DNA of 31,153 bases from JAYVYM01 sp046593925 (lineage in GTDB: Bacteria > Actinomycetota > Actinomycetes > Mycobacteriales > SCTD01), in contig JBKJQN010000004.1 of assembly GCA_046593925.1 (NCBI GenBank), forward strand, positions 1-31,153, written 5' to 3'. Made by a program: the position numbers and the translations under genes. Under the pieces are notes generated by a model that saw only the letters and a list, made by a program, of their open reading frames with translations, searched no databases and had not been told where the DNA came from. Shown one piece after another: positions 1-8,844 of the stretch (within the stretch, counting starts at the first letter, position 1; every line of letters starts with the position of its first letter).

Positions 1-127
1 ACTGCTATCGTTGCTGCTCGCACGACCTGGCGCCGCTAGCTCAATTGGCAGAGCAGCGGACTCTTAATCCGCTGCTCTGCCAATTGAGCTAGCGGCGCCA
101 GGTCGTGCGAGCAGCAACGATAGCAGT
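1..127. repeat. Perfect 60-bp inverted repeat around a tRNA anticodon loop (probable fold-back)
   Basis: Positions 1-60 are the exact reverse complement of 68-127. The 7-base centre, CTCTTAA (61-67), is a tRNA anticodon loop. The arms contain a tRNA 5' half plus 29 bases of flank. The total length is 127 nt, and the repeat starts on the first base of the window. This is what a de Bruijn assembler with k=127 would leave at a fold-back junction, because the next k-mer would be the reverse complement of one already used. I infer an assembly or template-switching artefact seeded by the natural anticodon stem, not a genomic palindrome. Confidence 0.9.
30..72 (+). tRNA. Partial tRNA-Lys (CUU), 5' half only
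   Basis: The acceptor strand GCGCCGC (30-36), D stem GCTC/GAGC (39-42 and 51-54), anticodon stem GCGGA/TCCGC (56-60 and 68-72) and loop CTCTTAA with anticodon CTT are all present in tRNA order. After position 72 the sequence turns into the reverse complement of its own 5' half. The variable loop, T arm and 3' acceptor strand are therefore missing. Because the 5' flank of the right-arm copy is continuous with the rest of the window, the genomic tRNA probably lies on the minus strand, transcribed away from the acyl-CoA ligase gene, and continues beyond the window start. Confidence 0.7.
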
Positions 128-194
128 CTGGGGCTGCGCTCGACGCCGGCCCACGGCTGCGGGAAGGTCGGGGCCCGCGACCTGGAGGACAGCT

Positions 195-1835
195 GTGAGC
201 GACCCCGTGACGAGCACCATGCAGGACGGTCCGCTGACCGTGACCGCGATGCTCCGGCACAGCGCGCTGGTGCACGCCGGCAGCGTCGTACGCACTGTCG
301 AGGCGGACGGTGTACGGGAGGCGACCTTCGCGCAGGTGGGTGAGCGTTCCGCCCGGCTGGCCGGGGCGCTGTCCGCACTCGGGGTCCAGCCGGGGGAGCG
401 GGTCGGCACCTTCATGTGGAACACCCAGGAGCATCTGGAGGCCTACCTCGCCGTGCCGTCGATGGGCGCCGTGCTGCACACCCTGAACCTGCGGTTGTTC
501 GCCGAGCAACTGGCGTACGTCGTCAACCACGGGCAGGACAGGGTGGTGCTGGCCGACGTCAGCGTCCTGCCGCTGCTCGCCAAGGTTGCCGCCGAGCTGA
601 CGACCCTCGAACACCTGGTGCTGATCGGGGAGGGCGGCGACACCAGCGCCTTCGGGGACCTGCCCGTGTCGCGGTACGAGGACCTGCTCGCGCGGGCCCC
701 GGCGACGTACGACTGGCCCGATGTCGACGAGCGGTCGGCGGCCGCGATGTGCTATACGAGTGGTACGACCGGCAACCCCAAGGGTGTCGTCTACAGCCAC
801 CGGTCGACCTGGCTGCACAGCATGTCGGTGGCCACCGCGAACGTGTTCGCCCTGTCGCAGCACGACAACGTGCTGCCGGTGGTGCCGATGTTCCACGCCA
901 ACGCGTGGGGGTTGGCACACGCCGCCTGGTTCGCCGGCGCCGACCTGCTGATGCCCGGGCGGTTCCTGCAGGCCGAGCCGATGGCCAAGATGATCAGCCA
1001 GCTGCGGCCGACCGTCGCCGGTGCGGTGCCCACCATCTGGAACGACCTGCTGACCTTCGTCGACAAGAACCGCACCGACCTGTCGAGCCTGCGGCTGGTG
1101 GCGTGCGGCGGGTCGGCGGTGCCGGAGTCGCTGATGCGCCGGTTCCAGGACGACCACGGCGTGCACATCGTGCAGGCCTGGGGGATGACCGAGACGTCGC
1201 CGCTGGCGGCCGTCGCGCACGTGCCGCGGGGTGAGAGCGACGAGTGGACCTGGCGCTCGCGCACCGGCCGGGTGACTGCTGGTGTCGAGATGCGGATCGT
1301 GGACGACGAGGGCTCAGTCTTGCCCTGGGACGGCAAGGCGGTCGGCGAGGTCCAGTGTCGCGGTCCGTGGGTCACCGGGGCCTACCACCTGGACCCGGAC
1401 CCCGGGAAGTTCGCCGGTGGCTGGCTGCGTACCGGCGACGTCGCGGTCGTGTTCCCGAACGGGACCATGCAGATCACTGACCGGAGCAAGGACGTCATCA
1501 AGTCCGGCGGTGAGTGGATCAGCTCGGTGGAGCTGGAGAACCAGCTGATGGGGCACCCGGCGGTGCGTGAGGCGGCGGTCGTCGCCGTCCCCGACGAGCG
1601 CTGGGACGAGCGCCCGCTCGCCTGCGTGGTGCTCGCCGCGGGCGCGAGCGCCGACCCGGTCGAGCTGCGCGCCCATCTCGGGACGCGGGTCGCGACATGG
1701 CAGCTGCCGGAGCGCTGGGCGTTCATCACGGAGGTGCCGAAGACCAGCGTGGGCAAGTTCGACAAGAAGGTCCTGCGCCGGCAGTACGCGGACGGCGAGC
1801 TCGATGTCGTGACGCTGCCAGGCGCGCAGCGGTAG
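195..1835 (+). CDS. Medium/long-chain acyl-CoA ligase (AMP-forming, FadD/AlkK-like)
   Basis: This 546-aa ANL-superfamily enzyme would activate fatty acids to acyl-CoA through an acyl-adenylate, using ATP and CoA. The P-loop-like AMP-binding motif YTSGTTGNPKG starts near residue 187. The hinge region with RTGD lies near residue 412, followed by DRSKDVIKSGGEWIS. The C-terminal PKTSVGKF places the catalytic lysine near residue 521. The length is normal for the family. I chose the GTG at 195 because GGAGG at 184-188 precedes it by 6 nt. An in-frame ATG at 219 has no such site, and longer starts run into the palindrome. The gene ends 3 bp before the convergent zinc-ribbon gene. Exact chain-length preference cannot be read from sequence. 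It probably supplies acyl-CoA to the neighbouring dehydrogenases. Confidence 0.93.
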   Translation: MSDPVTSTMQDGPLTVTAMLRHSALVHAGSVVRTVEADGVREATFAQVGERSARLAGALSALGVQPGERVGTFMWNTQEHLEAYLAVPSMGAVLHTLNLRLFAEQLAYVVNHGQDRVVLADVSVLPLLAKVAAELTTLEHLVLIGEGGDTSAFGDLPVSRYEDLLARAPATYDWPDVDERSAAAMCYTSGTTGNPKGVVYSHRSTWLHSMSVATANVFALSQHDNVLPVVPMFHANAWGLAHAAWFAGADLLMPGRFLQAEPMAKMISQLRPTVAGAVPTIWNDLLTFVDKNRTDLSSLRLVACGGSAVPESLMRRFQDDHGVHIVQAWGMTETSPLAAVAHVPRGESDEWTWRSRTGRVTAGVEMRIVDDEGSVLPWDGKAVGEVQCRGPWVTGAYHLDPDPGKFAGGWLRTGDVAVVFPNGTMQITDRSKDVIKSGGEWISSVELENQLMGHPAVREAAVVAVPDERWDERPLACVVLAAGASADPVELRAHLGTRVATWQLPERWAFITEVPKTSVGKFDKKVLRRQYADGELDVVTLPGAQR

Positions 1836-1838
1836 CCG

Positions 1839-2231
1839 TCAGCTCTCGGGCGCGTCCTCGGAGGTGCTCGCCGGCCGCAGGCCCTCGACCAGCCTGGCGT
1901 CACGCAGGATCAGCCCGAACTCCTCCGGGTGCGACACCGCCAGCGTCTCCAGCGCCGCCCGCCGGGCGCGGCGCTCGCGGACCTCGAGGTCGCCGCTGCC
2001 GGCGACCCCCAGCAGCGCTGGGCGGGGCCCGCTCGGCGCCGGCGGCCCGGCGGCCTGGCGCGGGGCGGCCTGCCGCGGGGCGGTCCGGGTGCGGGTCACC
2101 GCCGACGTCGCGCGCGCCGGTCGCACCGGCAGCGTCAGGCAGTCGCGGCAGGTGGTTGCGTCGCCGACGAACTGCTCCCCGGAGAGGACCCTGCGGCAGC
2201 GGTCGCAGCGTCGCCAGCCAGCCATGTCCAT
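1839..2231 (-). CDS. Small zinc-ribbon protein of unknown function
   Basis: This 130-aa protein has two CxxC pairs near the N-terminus (CDRC near residue 9 and CRDC near residue 28), which is a zinc-ribbon arrangement. A Pro/Ala/Arg-rich linker and a charged C-terminal helix region follow. I see no enzymatic motif and do not recognise a named family. The start could be ATG 2231 or the in-frame ATG 2225; neither has a clear Shine-Dalgarno. It begins 21 bp after the stop of the biotin carboxylase gene on the same strand, so it is probably the last gene of that operon. It converges on the acyl-CoA ligase gene with a 3-bp gap. Coding use is supported by the conserved-looking cysteine pairs and by the snug fit between its neighbours. 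Confidence 0.7.
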   Translation of the reverse strand: MDMAGWRRCDRCRRVLSGEQFVGDATTCRDCLTLPVRPARATSAVTRTRTAPRQAAPRQAAGPPAPSGPRPALLGVAGSGDLEVRERRARRAALETLAVSHPEEFGLILRDARLVEGLRPASTSEDAPES

Positions 2232-2252
2232 GACCGTACGGCGGGGGACCGG

Positions 2253-4186
2253 TCAGGGCTCGGGCAGCCCCGTCAGGACGACGAGCACTGCGCCCGCGTC
2301 GACCTGCTGGCCGGCGGCCACGAGCAGCCGCCCGACACAGCCGGCGACCGGCGCGCGCACCTCGTGCTCCATCTTCATCGCCTCGAGGACCAGCAGGACC
2401 TCGCCCTCGGCCACCTGCGCGCCTTCGTGGGCCGGCACCCGCAGCACCGTCCCGGGCATGGGCGCGACCAGCGAGCCGGCCGACAGGGTGCTGCCCGGCT
2501 CGGGGAGGCGCTCGTCCTCGACGTGCACGGTCGAGCCCAACGCACTGTCGACGTACGCCGTACCGCTGACCAGGTGCACCTCGTACCGCCGCCGGACGCC
2601 GGCCGCAGTGAGGTCGACCAGCACAGGCGTGCACGACCACAGCCGCAGGCCCTGCAAGGCGACGCCGCCGACGCTGACGGCCAGCCCGTCGCGCAGGTAG
2701 CCGTACGCCACCTCGATCCCGCCGTACGACGTGGTCTGCGGGGCGCTCGGCAGGTTGCGCCAGCCGGATGGCAGGCCGACCAACGCGGGAGCGGACGCCC
2801 GCCGGGCGGCAGCGCCGGCCAGGGCTGCCGCAACAGCGTGCAGCGGCTCGTCGGGCGCGGCGCCGAGCACGGCCGGGTCGTGCCGGTCCAGGAAGGCGGT
2901 GTCGACGTCGCCGGCCAGGAAGTCGGGGCAGCGCAGGATCCCCACCAGCAGGTCACGATTGGTGGTGACGCCGTGTACGCGGGTGCGCTCCAGGGCGGTG
3001 GCCAGCCGGGCGCAGGCCTCACCCCGGGTGGGTGCATGCGCGACGAGCTTGGCGAGCAGCCCGTCGTACTGCACGGGGACGACCGAGCCGGTCTCGACCC
3101 CGCTGTCGCAGCGGATGTCGGCCGGGACGTCGAAGCGGTGCAGCGTGCCGCTGGTCGGCAGGAAGCCGCGGGTCGCGTCCTCGGCGTACAGCCGCACCTC
3201 CACCGCGTGCCCGCGCAGCACCGGGTCGAGCGCCTCAGCGGGCAGGTGGCCGCCCTGCGCGATGAGCAGCTGCAGCCGCACCAGGTCCAAGCCGGTGACC
3301 AGCTCGGTGACGGGGTGCTCGACCTGCAGCCGGGTGTTCATCTCCAGGAAGAAGAACGCGTCGGTCTCGTCCAGGACGAACTCCACCGTGCCTGCGCCCG
3401 TGTAGCCGACGGCCTTCGCGGCGGCGACCGCGGCGGCCGACAGCTCGGCGCGCAGCGCGGCGTCGACGGCGGGTGAGGGCGACTCCTCGACGACCTTCTG
3501 GTGCCGCCGCTGCACCGAGCAGTCGCGCTCGAACAGTGCGACGCACGCGCCGTACGCGTCGGCCATCACCTGCACCTCGACGTGGCGGGGACGCTCGACG
3601 TACCGCTCGAGCAGGATGGTGCCGTCGCCGAATGCCGACGCCGCCTCACGCGCCGCGCTCTCGACCGCCGGCACCAGCTCCTCGGCGGTCCGTACGAGCC
3701 GAATCCCGCGCCCACCGCCTCCGGCGCTGGCCTTCACCAGCACGGGGTAGCCGGTCAGCGCGACGACGACGTGCGCGGTGTCTGGCGTCACCCGCGCGCC
3801 CGGCAGGCAGGGCACCCCTGCGGCCGCCATCAGCTCCTTCGCGCCGATCTTGCTGCCCATCGCCTCGATGGCGTCCGGCGGCGGCCCGACCCAGGTCAGC
3901 CCCGCGTCGACAACGGCACGGGCGAAGCCGGCGTCCTCGGACAGGAAGCCGTATCCGGGGTGCACCGCGGTGGCGCCGGTCGCCGCCGCGGCGGCAATGA
4001 GCAGGTCGACGCGCAGATAGGTGTCGGCCGGGGCGCTGCCCGGCAGGTGCACGGCCGCCTCGGCCTCGCGGACGTACGGCGAGCCGGCGTCGACGTCGCT
4101 GAACACCGCGACGGTGCCGATGCCCATCTCGTGGGCGGTCCGGAAGACCCGGCGGGCGATCTCGCCGCGGTTGGCGACCAGCAGCC

Positions 4187-4190
<4 letters not shown>
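2253..4190 (-). CDS. Acyl-CoA carboxylase alpha chain (biotin carboxylase + BCCP), methylcrotonyl-CoA carboxylase type
   Basis: This 645-aa cytoplasmic subunit carboxylates its own biotin with ATP and bicarbonate and hands the carboxyl group to the beta chain. The N-terminus VRLLVANRGEIARR is the canonical biotin-carboxylase start. The ATP-grasp glycine loop KASAGGGGRG and the active-site block EMNTRLQVEHPVTE follow. The C-terminal biotinyl domain carries EAMKM, with the biotin-accepting lysine near residue 606. The GTG start overlaps the beta-chain stop as GTGA, indicating translational coupling. Domain order and size match the AccA subunits of actinobacterial MCC-like complexes. Leucine-derived 3-methylcrotonyl-CoA is the likeliest substrate given the adjacent dehydrogenase, but geranyl-CoA or other acyl-CoAs are possible. 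Confidence 0.93.
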
Positions 4191-5773
<1,583 letters not shown>

Positions 5774-5779
5774 CCGCGG

Positions 5780-5785
5780 ACAGTA
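5780..5785 (-). promoter_or_regulatory. -10 element for the carboxylase operon (leaderless)
   Basis: On the minus strand the hexamer TACTGT fits TAnnnT and ends 6 nt before GTG 5773, the spacing expected when transcription starts on the start codon. Seventeen bases further upstream, TAGCCA (5808-5803) matches the -35 consensus at 4 of 6 positions. It lies inside the 5795-5813 motif, so a repressor bound there could block this promoter. Confidence 0.5.
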
Positions 5786-5794
5786 GCCCCGGTT

Positions 5795-5813
5795 GTGAAC
5801 GGTGGCTAACATC
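5795..5813 (+). promoter_or_regulatory. Shared operator/promoter motif, copy 1
   Basis: GTGAACGGTGGCTAACATC here matches the reverse complement of 21849-21867 at 17 of 19 positions. It is an imperfect dyad: GTGAACG faces GTTAGCC read from the other strand. It includes TAACAT (5807-5812), a -10-like hexamer 6 nt before the dehydrogenase ATG at 5819, and it overlaps the putative -35 of the opposite carboxylase operon. Position and repetition suggest the binding site of the TetR protein encoded at 21291-21842. This is inference from sequence only. Confidence 0.6.
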
Positions 5814-5818
5814 CGGGC

Positions 5819-6961
5819 ATGCGCCGCACCCTGTACGAGCCGGAGCACGATGCCTTCCGCGACATGGTGCGGGCCTTCGTCGCCAAGCAGATCGTGCCTT
5901 TCCACCCGGCCTGGGAGCAGGCGGGGCTGGTCGACCGGGAGGTCTGGCTTGAGGCCGGCAAGCAGGGCTTGCTGGGCACCGACGTGCCGGAGCAGTACGG
6001 CGGCGGCGGGATGAAGGACTTCCGGTACAACTGCGTGATCGGCGAGGAGTTGACCTGCGCCGGCGCGAGCGGGGTGGGCTTCACGCTGCATAACGACGTG
6101 GTCGCGCCGTACCTGCTGAACCTGACGACCGAGGAGCAGAAGGCGCGCTGGCTGCCGCCCTTCGTCACCGGCGAGATGATCACGGCGATCGCGATGAGTG
6201 AGCCCGGTGCCGGCTCGGACCTGCAGGGGCTGCGGACCGCGGCCCGTCGTGACGGTTCGGACTGGGTCCTCAGCGGCTCGAAGACCTTCATCACCAACGG
6301 CATCCACGCCGACCTGGTGCTGGTCGTCGCCCGCACCGCCCCCGACCGCGGCGCCCACGGGTTCTCCCTGCTCGCCGTCGAGCGAGGGATGCCCGGCTTC
6401 GCGCGTGGCCGCAACCTGGACAAGGTCGGGATGAAGGCGCAGGACACCGCGGAGCTGTTCTTCGACGAGGTCCGGGTGCCGGCGGCGAACCTGGTCGGCA
6501 CCGAGGGCGGCGGCTTCGTCCACCTGATGAACGCCCTGCCGCAGGAGCGGCTGTCGATCGCCGTCGTGGCCGTGGCGGCGGCCCGCTACGTCTTCGACCT
6601 GACGCTGGCGTACTGCAAGCAGCGGACTGCGTTCGGCCGGCCGGTGGGCAGCTTCCAGCACAACCGGTTCGTGCTGGCCGAGATGGAGACCGAGGTGTCG
6701 ATCGCCGAGCAGTACCTCGACCGGGCGGTGCACGAGCACAACGCGGGCCGCTTCGACGTCAAGGATGCGGCGATGGCCAAGTGGTGGACGACCGAGCTGC
6801 AAAAGCGGGTCGTCGACAGCTGTGTACAGCTGCACGGCGGCTACGGCTACATGCTCGAGTACCCCGTCGCCAAGGCCTTCATCGACTCGCGGGTGCAGAC
6901 CATCTACGGCGGGACGACGGAGGTCATGAAGGAGATCATCGGGCGGGCGCTCGGAGTATAA
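5819..6961 (+). CDS. Acyl-CoA dehydrogenase, long-chain (LCAD)-like
   Basis: This 380-aa FAD enzyme would introduce a trans-2,3 double bond into acyl-CoA and pass electrons to ETF. SEPGAGSD (127-134) and the KTFITNG block are family signatures. The usual catalytic glutamate near the C-terminus (YEGT in MCAD) is glycine here (IYGGTTEVMKEI). The motif LPQERL supplies Glu243 instead, which is the known arrangement in LCAD and isovaleryl-CoA dehydrogenases. The C-terminal block QLHGGYGYM is also LCAD-like. It is divergent from the carboxylase operon, as expected if it makes the enoyl-CoA that the carboxylase uses. ATG 5819 has no Shine-Dalgarno but sits 6 nt after TAACAT, so the transcript is probably leaderless. 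Substrate (isovaleryl, citronellyl or long-chain acyl-CoA) cannot be fixed. Confidence 0.93.
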   Translation: MRRTLYEPEHDAFRDMVRAFVAKQIVPFHPAWEQAGLVDREVWLEAGKQGLLGTDVPEQYGGGGMKDFRYNCVIGEELTCAGASGVGFTLHNDVVAPYLLNLTTEEQKARWLPPFVTGEMITAIAMSEPGAGSDLQGLRTAARRDGSDWVLSGSKTFITNGIHADLVLVVARTAPDRGAHGFSLLAVERGMPGFARGRNLDKVGMKAQDTAELFFDEVRVPAANLVGTEGGGFVHLMNALPQERLSIAVVAVAAARYVFDLTLAYCKQRTAFGRPVGSFQHNRFVLAEMETEVSIAEQYLDRAVHEHNAGRFDVKDAAMAKWWTTELQKRVVDSCVQLHGGYGYMLEYPVAKAFIDSRVQTIYGGTTEVMKEIIGRALGV

Positions 6962-7009
6962 CCGCGTCATGCCCGGGTCGTCCGGTGTCCACGACACGTC
7001 ACCCGGCAG

Positions 7010-7040
7010 GTTGACCCGCGTCCGTGTCAACTGTTACAAC
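7010..7040 (+). promoter_or_regulatory. Putative promoter and overlapping inverted repeat of the mce operon
   Basis: TTGACC (7011-7016) and TACAAC (7035-7040) are spaced by 18 bp, which places the transcript start about 35 nt before the first gene. The -35 is embedded in an inverted repeat, GTTGAC (7010-7015) and GTCAAC (7026-7031), with a 10-bp gap. Such a repeat is suited to a dimeric repressor. The TetR regulator at 20369-21121 is one candidate ligand, but nothing in the sequence proves it. Confidence 0.5.
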
Positions 7041-7081
7041 GTGGCCCGAAACATATCGACCCGAGGTGTGAAAGGGATCAC

Positions 7082-7960
7082 TTGGCCACCGAGACGGTGA
7101 GCTCACCCGCGCCGCCGACCGCCCGACCCTCGGCGGCGGCCAGCATCCCGACGCTCGGCTCGACCGGGCGCCACGTCGGCCGCGGCATCATGGGCGCGGT
7201 GGGCAGCTTCGGCGAGATCTGCGCCATGGTCCTGGACTCCCTTGTCGCGACCGCTGTCGGGATCGCCAAGCGGACCTTCCCCTGGCGGGAGTACGCAGAG
7301 CAGACCTGGTTCCTGATCTCCGTGACCCTGCTCCCGACGATCCTGATCACCATCCCGTTCGGCCTGATCCTGGTGATCGAGGTCGGCGGCACCGCCACCC
7401 AGGTCGGTGCGACCTCGATCGTCGGCACCGTCGACGCCATCGCGATCGTGCAGCAGGCGGCTCCGATCATCACCGCCCTGCTGCTGTCGGGTGCAGGTGG
7501 CTCGGCGATCTGCTCCGACCTTGGCGCCCGCACCATCCGCGACGAGATCGCCGCCCTGCGGGTGATGGGCATCGACCCGGTCGCCCGGCTGGTCGCGCCA
7601 CGGGTGCTGGCGACCATCACCGTGGCGCTGCTGCTCAACGGCGTGGTGGCCTTCGCCGGCGTGATGACCGGGTACGTGACCTCCGTCGTGGTGCTGCACC
7701 TGAGCGCCGGCAGCTTCCTCAGCTCCTTCAGCTCCTTCGCCAGCGTGAGCGACATCTTCGAGTCGATGTTCAAGGCCGGCCTGTTCGGCCTGATGGCGGC
7801 TGTCGTCGCCTCGCACATGGGGCTGGGCGTCAAGCGCGGGCCCGCCGGCGTGGGGGAGGCGGTCAACCGCTCGGTCGTCGTGACCGGGCTGCTGCTGTTC
7901 CTCACCAACCTGCTGGTCAGCCAGATCTTCCTCGTCGCGCACCCCGGAGGCCTGGTGTGA
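7082..7960 (+). CDS. yrbEA: YrbE/MlaE-family permease, first of the mce locus (YrbEA)
   Basis: This 292-aa integral membrane permease belongs to the Mce lipid importer. With its partner YrbEB it forms the inner-membrane channel driven by the MceG ATPase. The MlaE-family loop DEIAALRVMGIDPVARLV is clear, and about five to six hydrophobic segments follow an N-terminal Pro/Ala-rich cytosolic stretch. Start choice: TTG 7082 is preceded by AAGGGA (7072-7077); the next in-frame candidate, GTG 7097, has no ribosome site. The stop overlaps the next start as GTGA. It heads a chain of translationally coupled genes behind the promoter at 7011-7040. Confidence 0.92.
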   Translation: MATETVSSPAPPTARPSAAASIPTLGSTGRHVGRGIMGAVGSFGEICAMVLDSLVATAVGIAKRTFPWREYAEQTWFLISVTLLPTILITIPFGLILVIEVGGTATQVGATSIVGTVDAIAIVQQAAPIITALLLSGAGGSAICSDLGARTIRDEIAALRVMGIDPVARLVAPRVLATITVALLLNGVVAFAGVMTGYVTSVVVLHLSAGSFLSSFSSFASVSDIFESMFKAGLFGLMAAVVASHMGLGVKRGPAGVGEAVNRSVVVTGLLLFLTNLLVSQIFLVAHPGGLV

Positions 7961-8844
7961 CCGCGACCGCGGATGCTCCTGTCACAGCTGCCCCGGCGGG
8001 AGCCGCCCCACGGCACGCGATCCCGGGTTCGGGCCTGCTCGCCTCGGCGCAGAGCCAGCTGCTGTGGCTCGGGCGTCTGCTGGTCTTTTTCGTGAAGGTC
8101 ATCCTCGCGGTGCCGCTGGTGATGCGCCGCTACCGCCGGGAGGTCTGGCGGCTGCTCGCCGAGGTGACGTTCGGCAGCGGACTGCTGAAGGTGCTGGCCA
8201 GCGCCGTCATCGTCTCGGCCGTCCTGTCGGCGACCGTCGGCGTCCAACTCGGGCTGTCCGGGCTGCAGGCGCTCAACCTGGTCGGGCTCGGTCCGCTGGC
8301 CGGCCTGCTGTCCTCCTTCGGCAACACCCGGGAGCTGGCGCCGCTGCTGGTCGCCTTCGGTCTCGCCGCGCAGATGGGCTGCAAGTTCACCGCCCAGCTC
8401 GGCGCGATGCGGGTCACCGAGGAGATCGACGCCCTCGACGTGATGTCGATCCAGTCGCTGGCCTACCTGGTGACCACCCGGACCATTGCGGCGCTGGTCG
8501 CGGTCGGGCCGCTGTACCTGTTCGCGCTTGCGGGTGCCTACCTGGCCTCGCAGCTGACGGTGATCGCGGTGGCCAAGCAGGGGTCGGGCACCTACACGCA
8601 CTACTTCAACCTGTTCCTGAGCAATCGCGACGTCTACTACTCCGTCACCAAGGTCGTGATCTTCGCTGTCGTGATCACGATCCTGCACTGCTTCTACGGG
8701 TTCACCGCCTCGGGCGGCCCGGAGGGCGTCGGGGTGGCCACCGGCCGCGCGATCCGGGCCAGCATCGTCAGCGTGGCGATCATCAATATGCTGCTGACGC
8801 TGCTGTTCTGGGGCGTCGAGACGCCCGCGAGACTCACCGCGTGA
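7957..8844 (+). CDS. yrbEB: YrbE/MlaE-family permease, second of the mce locus (YrbEB)
   Basis: This 295-aa permease is the partner of YrbEA. The diagnostic MlaE-family motif EEIDALDVMSIQSLAYLV is present. A first segment with VLFVKVILAVPLV-like hydrophobicity is followed by several more helices. The GTG start lies in a GTGA overlap with the yrbEA stop, and GGAGG at 7946-7950 precedes it by 6 nt. The pairing of two YrbE genes ahead of six mce genes is the standard order in actinobacterial mce operons, which supports the assignment. Confidence 0.92.
   Translation: MTATADAPVTAAPAGAAPRHAIPGSGLLASAQSQLLWLGRLLVFFVKVILAVPLVMRRYRREVWRLLAEVTFGSGLLKVLASAVIVSAVLSATVGVQLGLSGLQALNLVGLGPLAGLLSSFGNTRELAPLLVAFGLAAQMGCKFTAQLGAMRVTEEIDALDVMSIQSLAYLVTTRTIAALVAVGPLYLFALAGAYLASQLTVIAVAKQGSGTYTHYFNLFLSNRDVYYSVTKVVIFAVVITILHCFYGFTASGGPEGVGVATGRAIRASIVSVAIINMLLTLLFWGVETPARLTA

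Noticed and set aside
36..1220. Long minus-strand open frame opposite the acyl-CoA ligase gene
   Set aside because: Its translation is Arg/Gly/His-rich low-complexity sequence without motifs, as expected from the antisense of a high-GC gene that clearly encodes an ANL ligase.
1929..3476. Plus-strand 515-aa open frame
   Set aside because: Antisense to the biotin carboxylase and zinc-ribbon genes. Gln/Arg/Gly-rich, with no motif.
5774..7030. Upstream extension of the carboxyltransferase frame
   Set aside because: It runs antisense through the acyl-CoA dehydrogenase and has no domain. The true start is 5773 or at most 5812.
8064..8840. Upstream extension of the mceA frame
   Set aside because: It is an Arg-rich shadow of yrbEB. 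The GTGA overlap at 8841 and the membrane anchor directly after it fix the real start.
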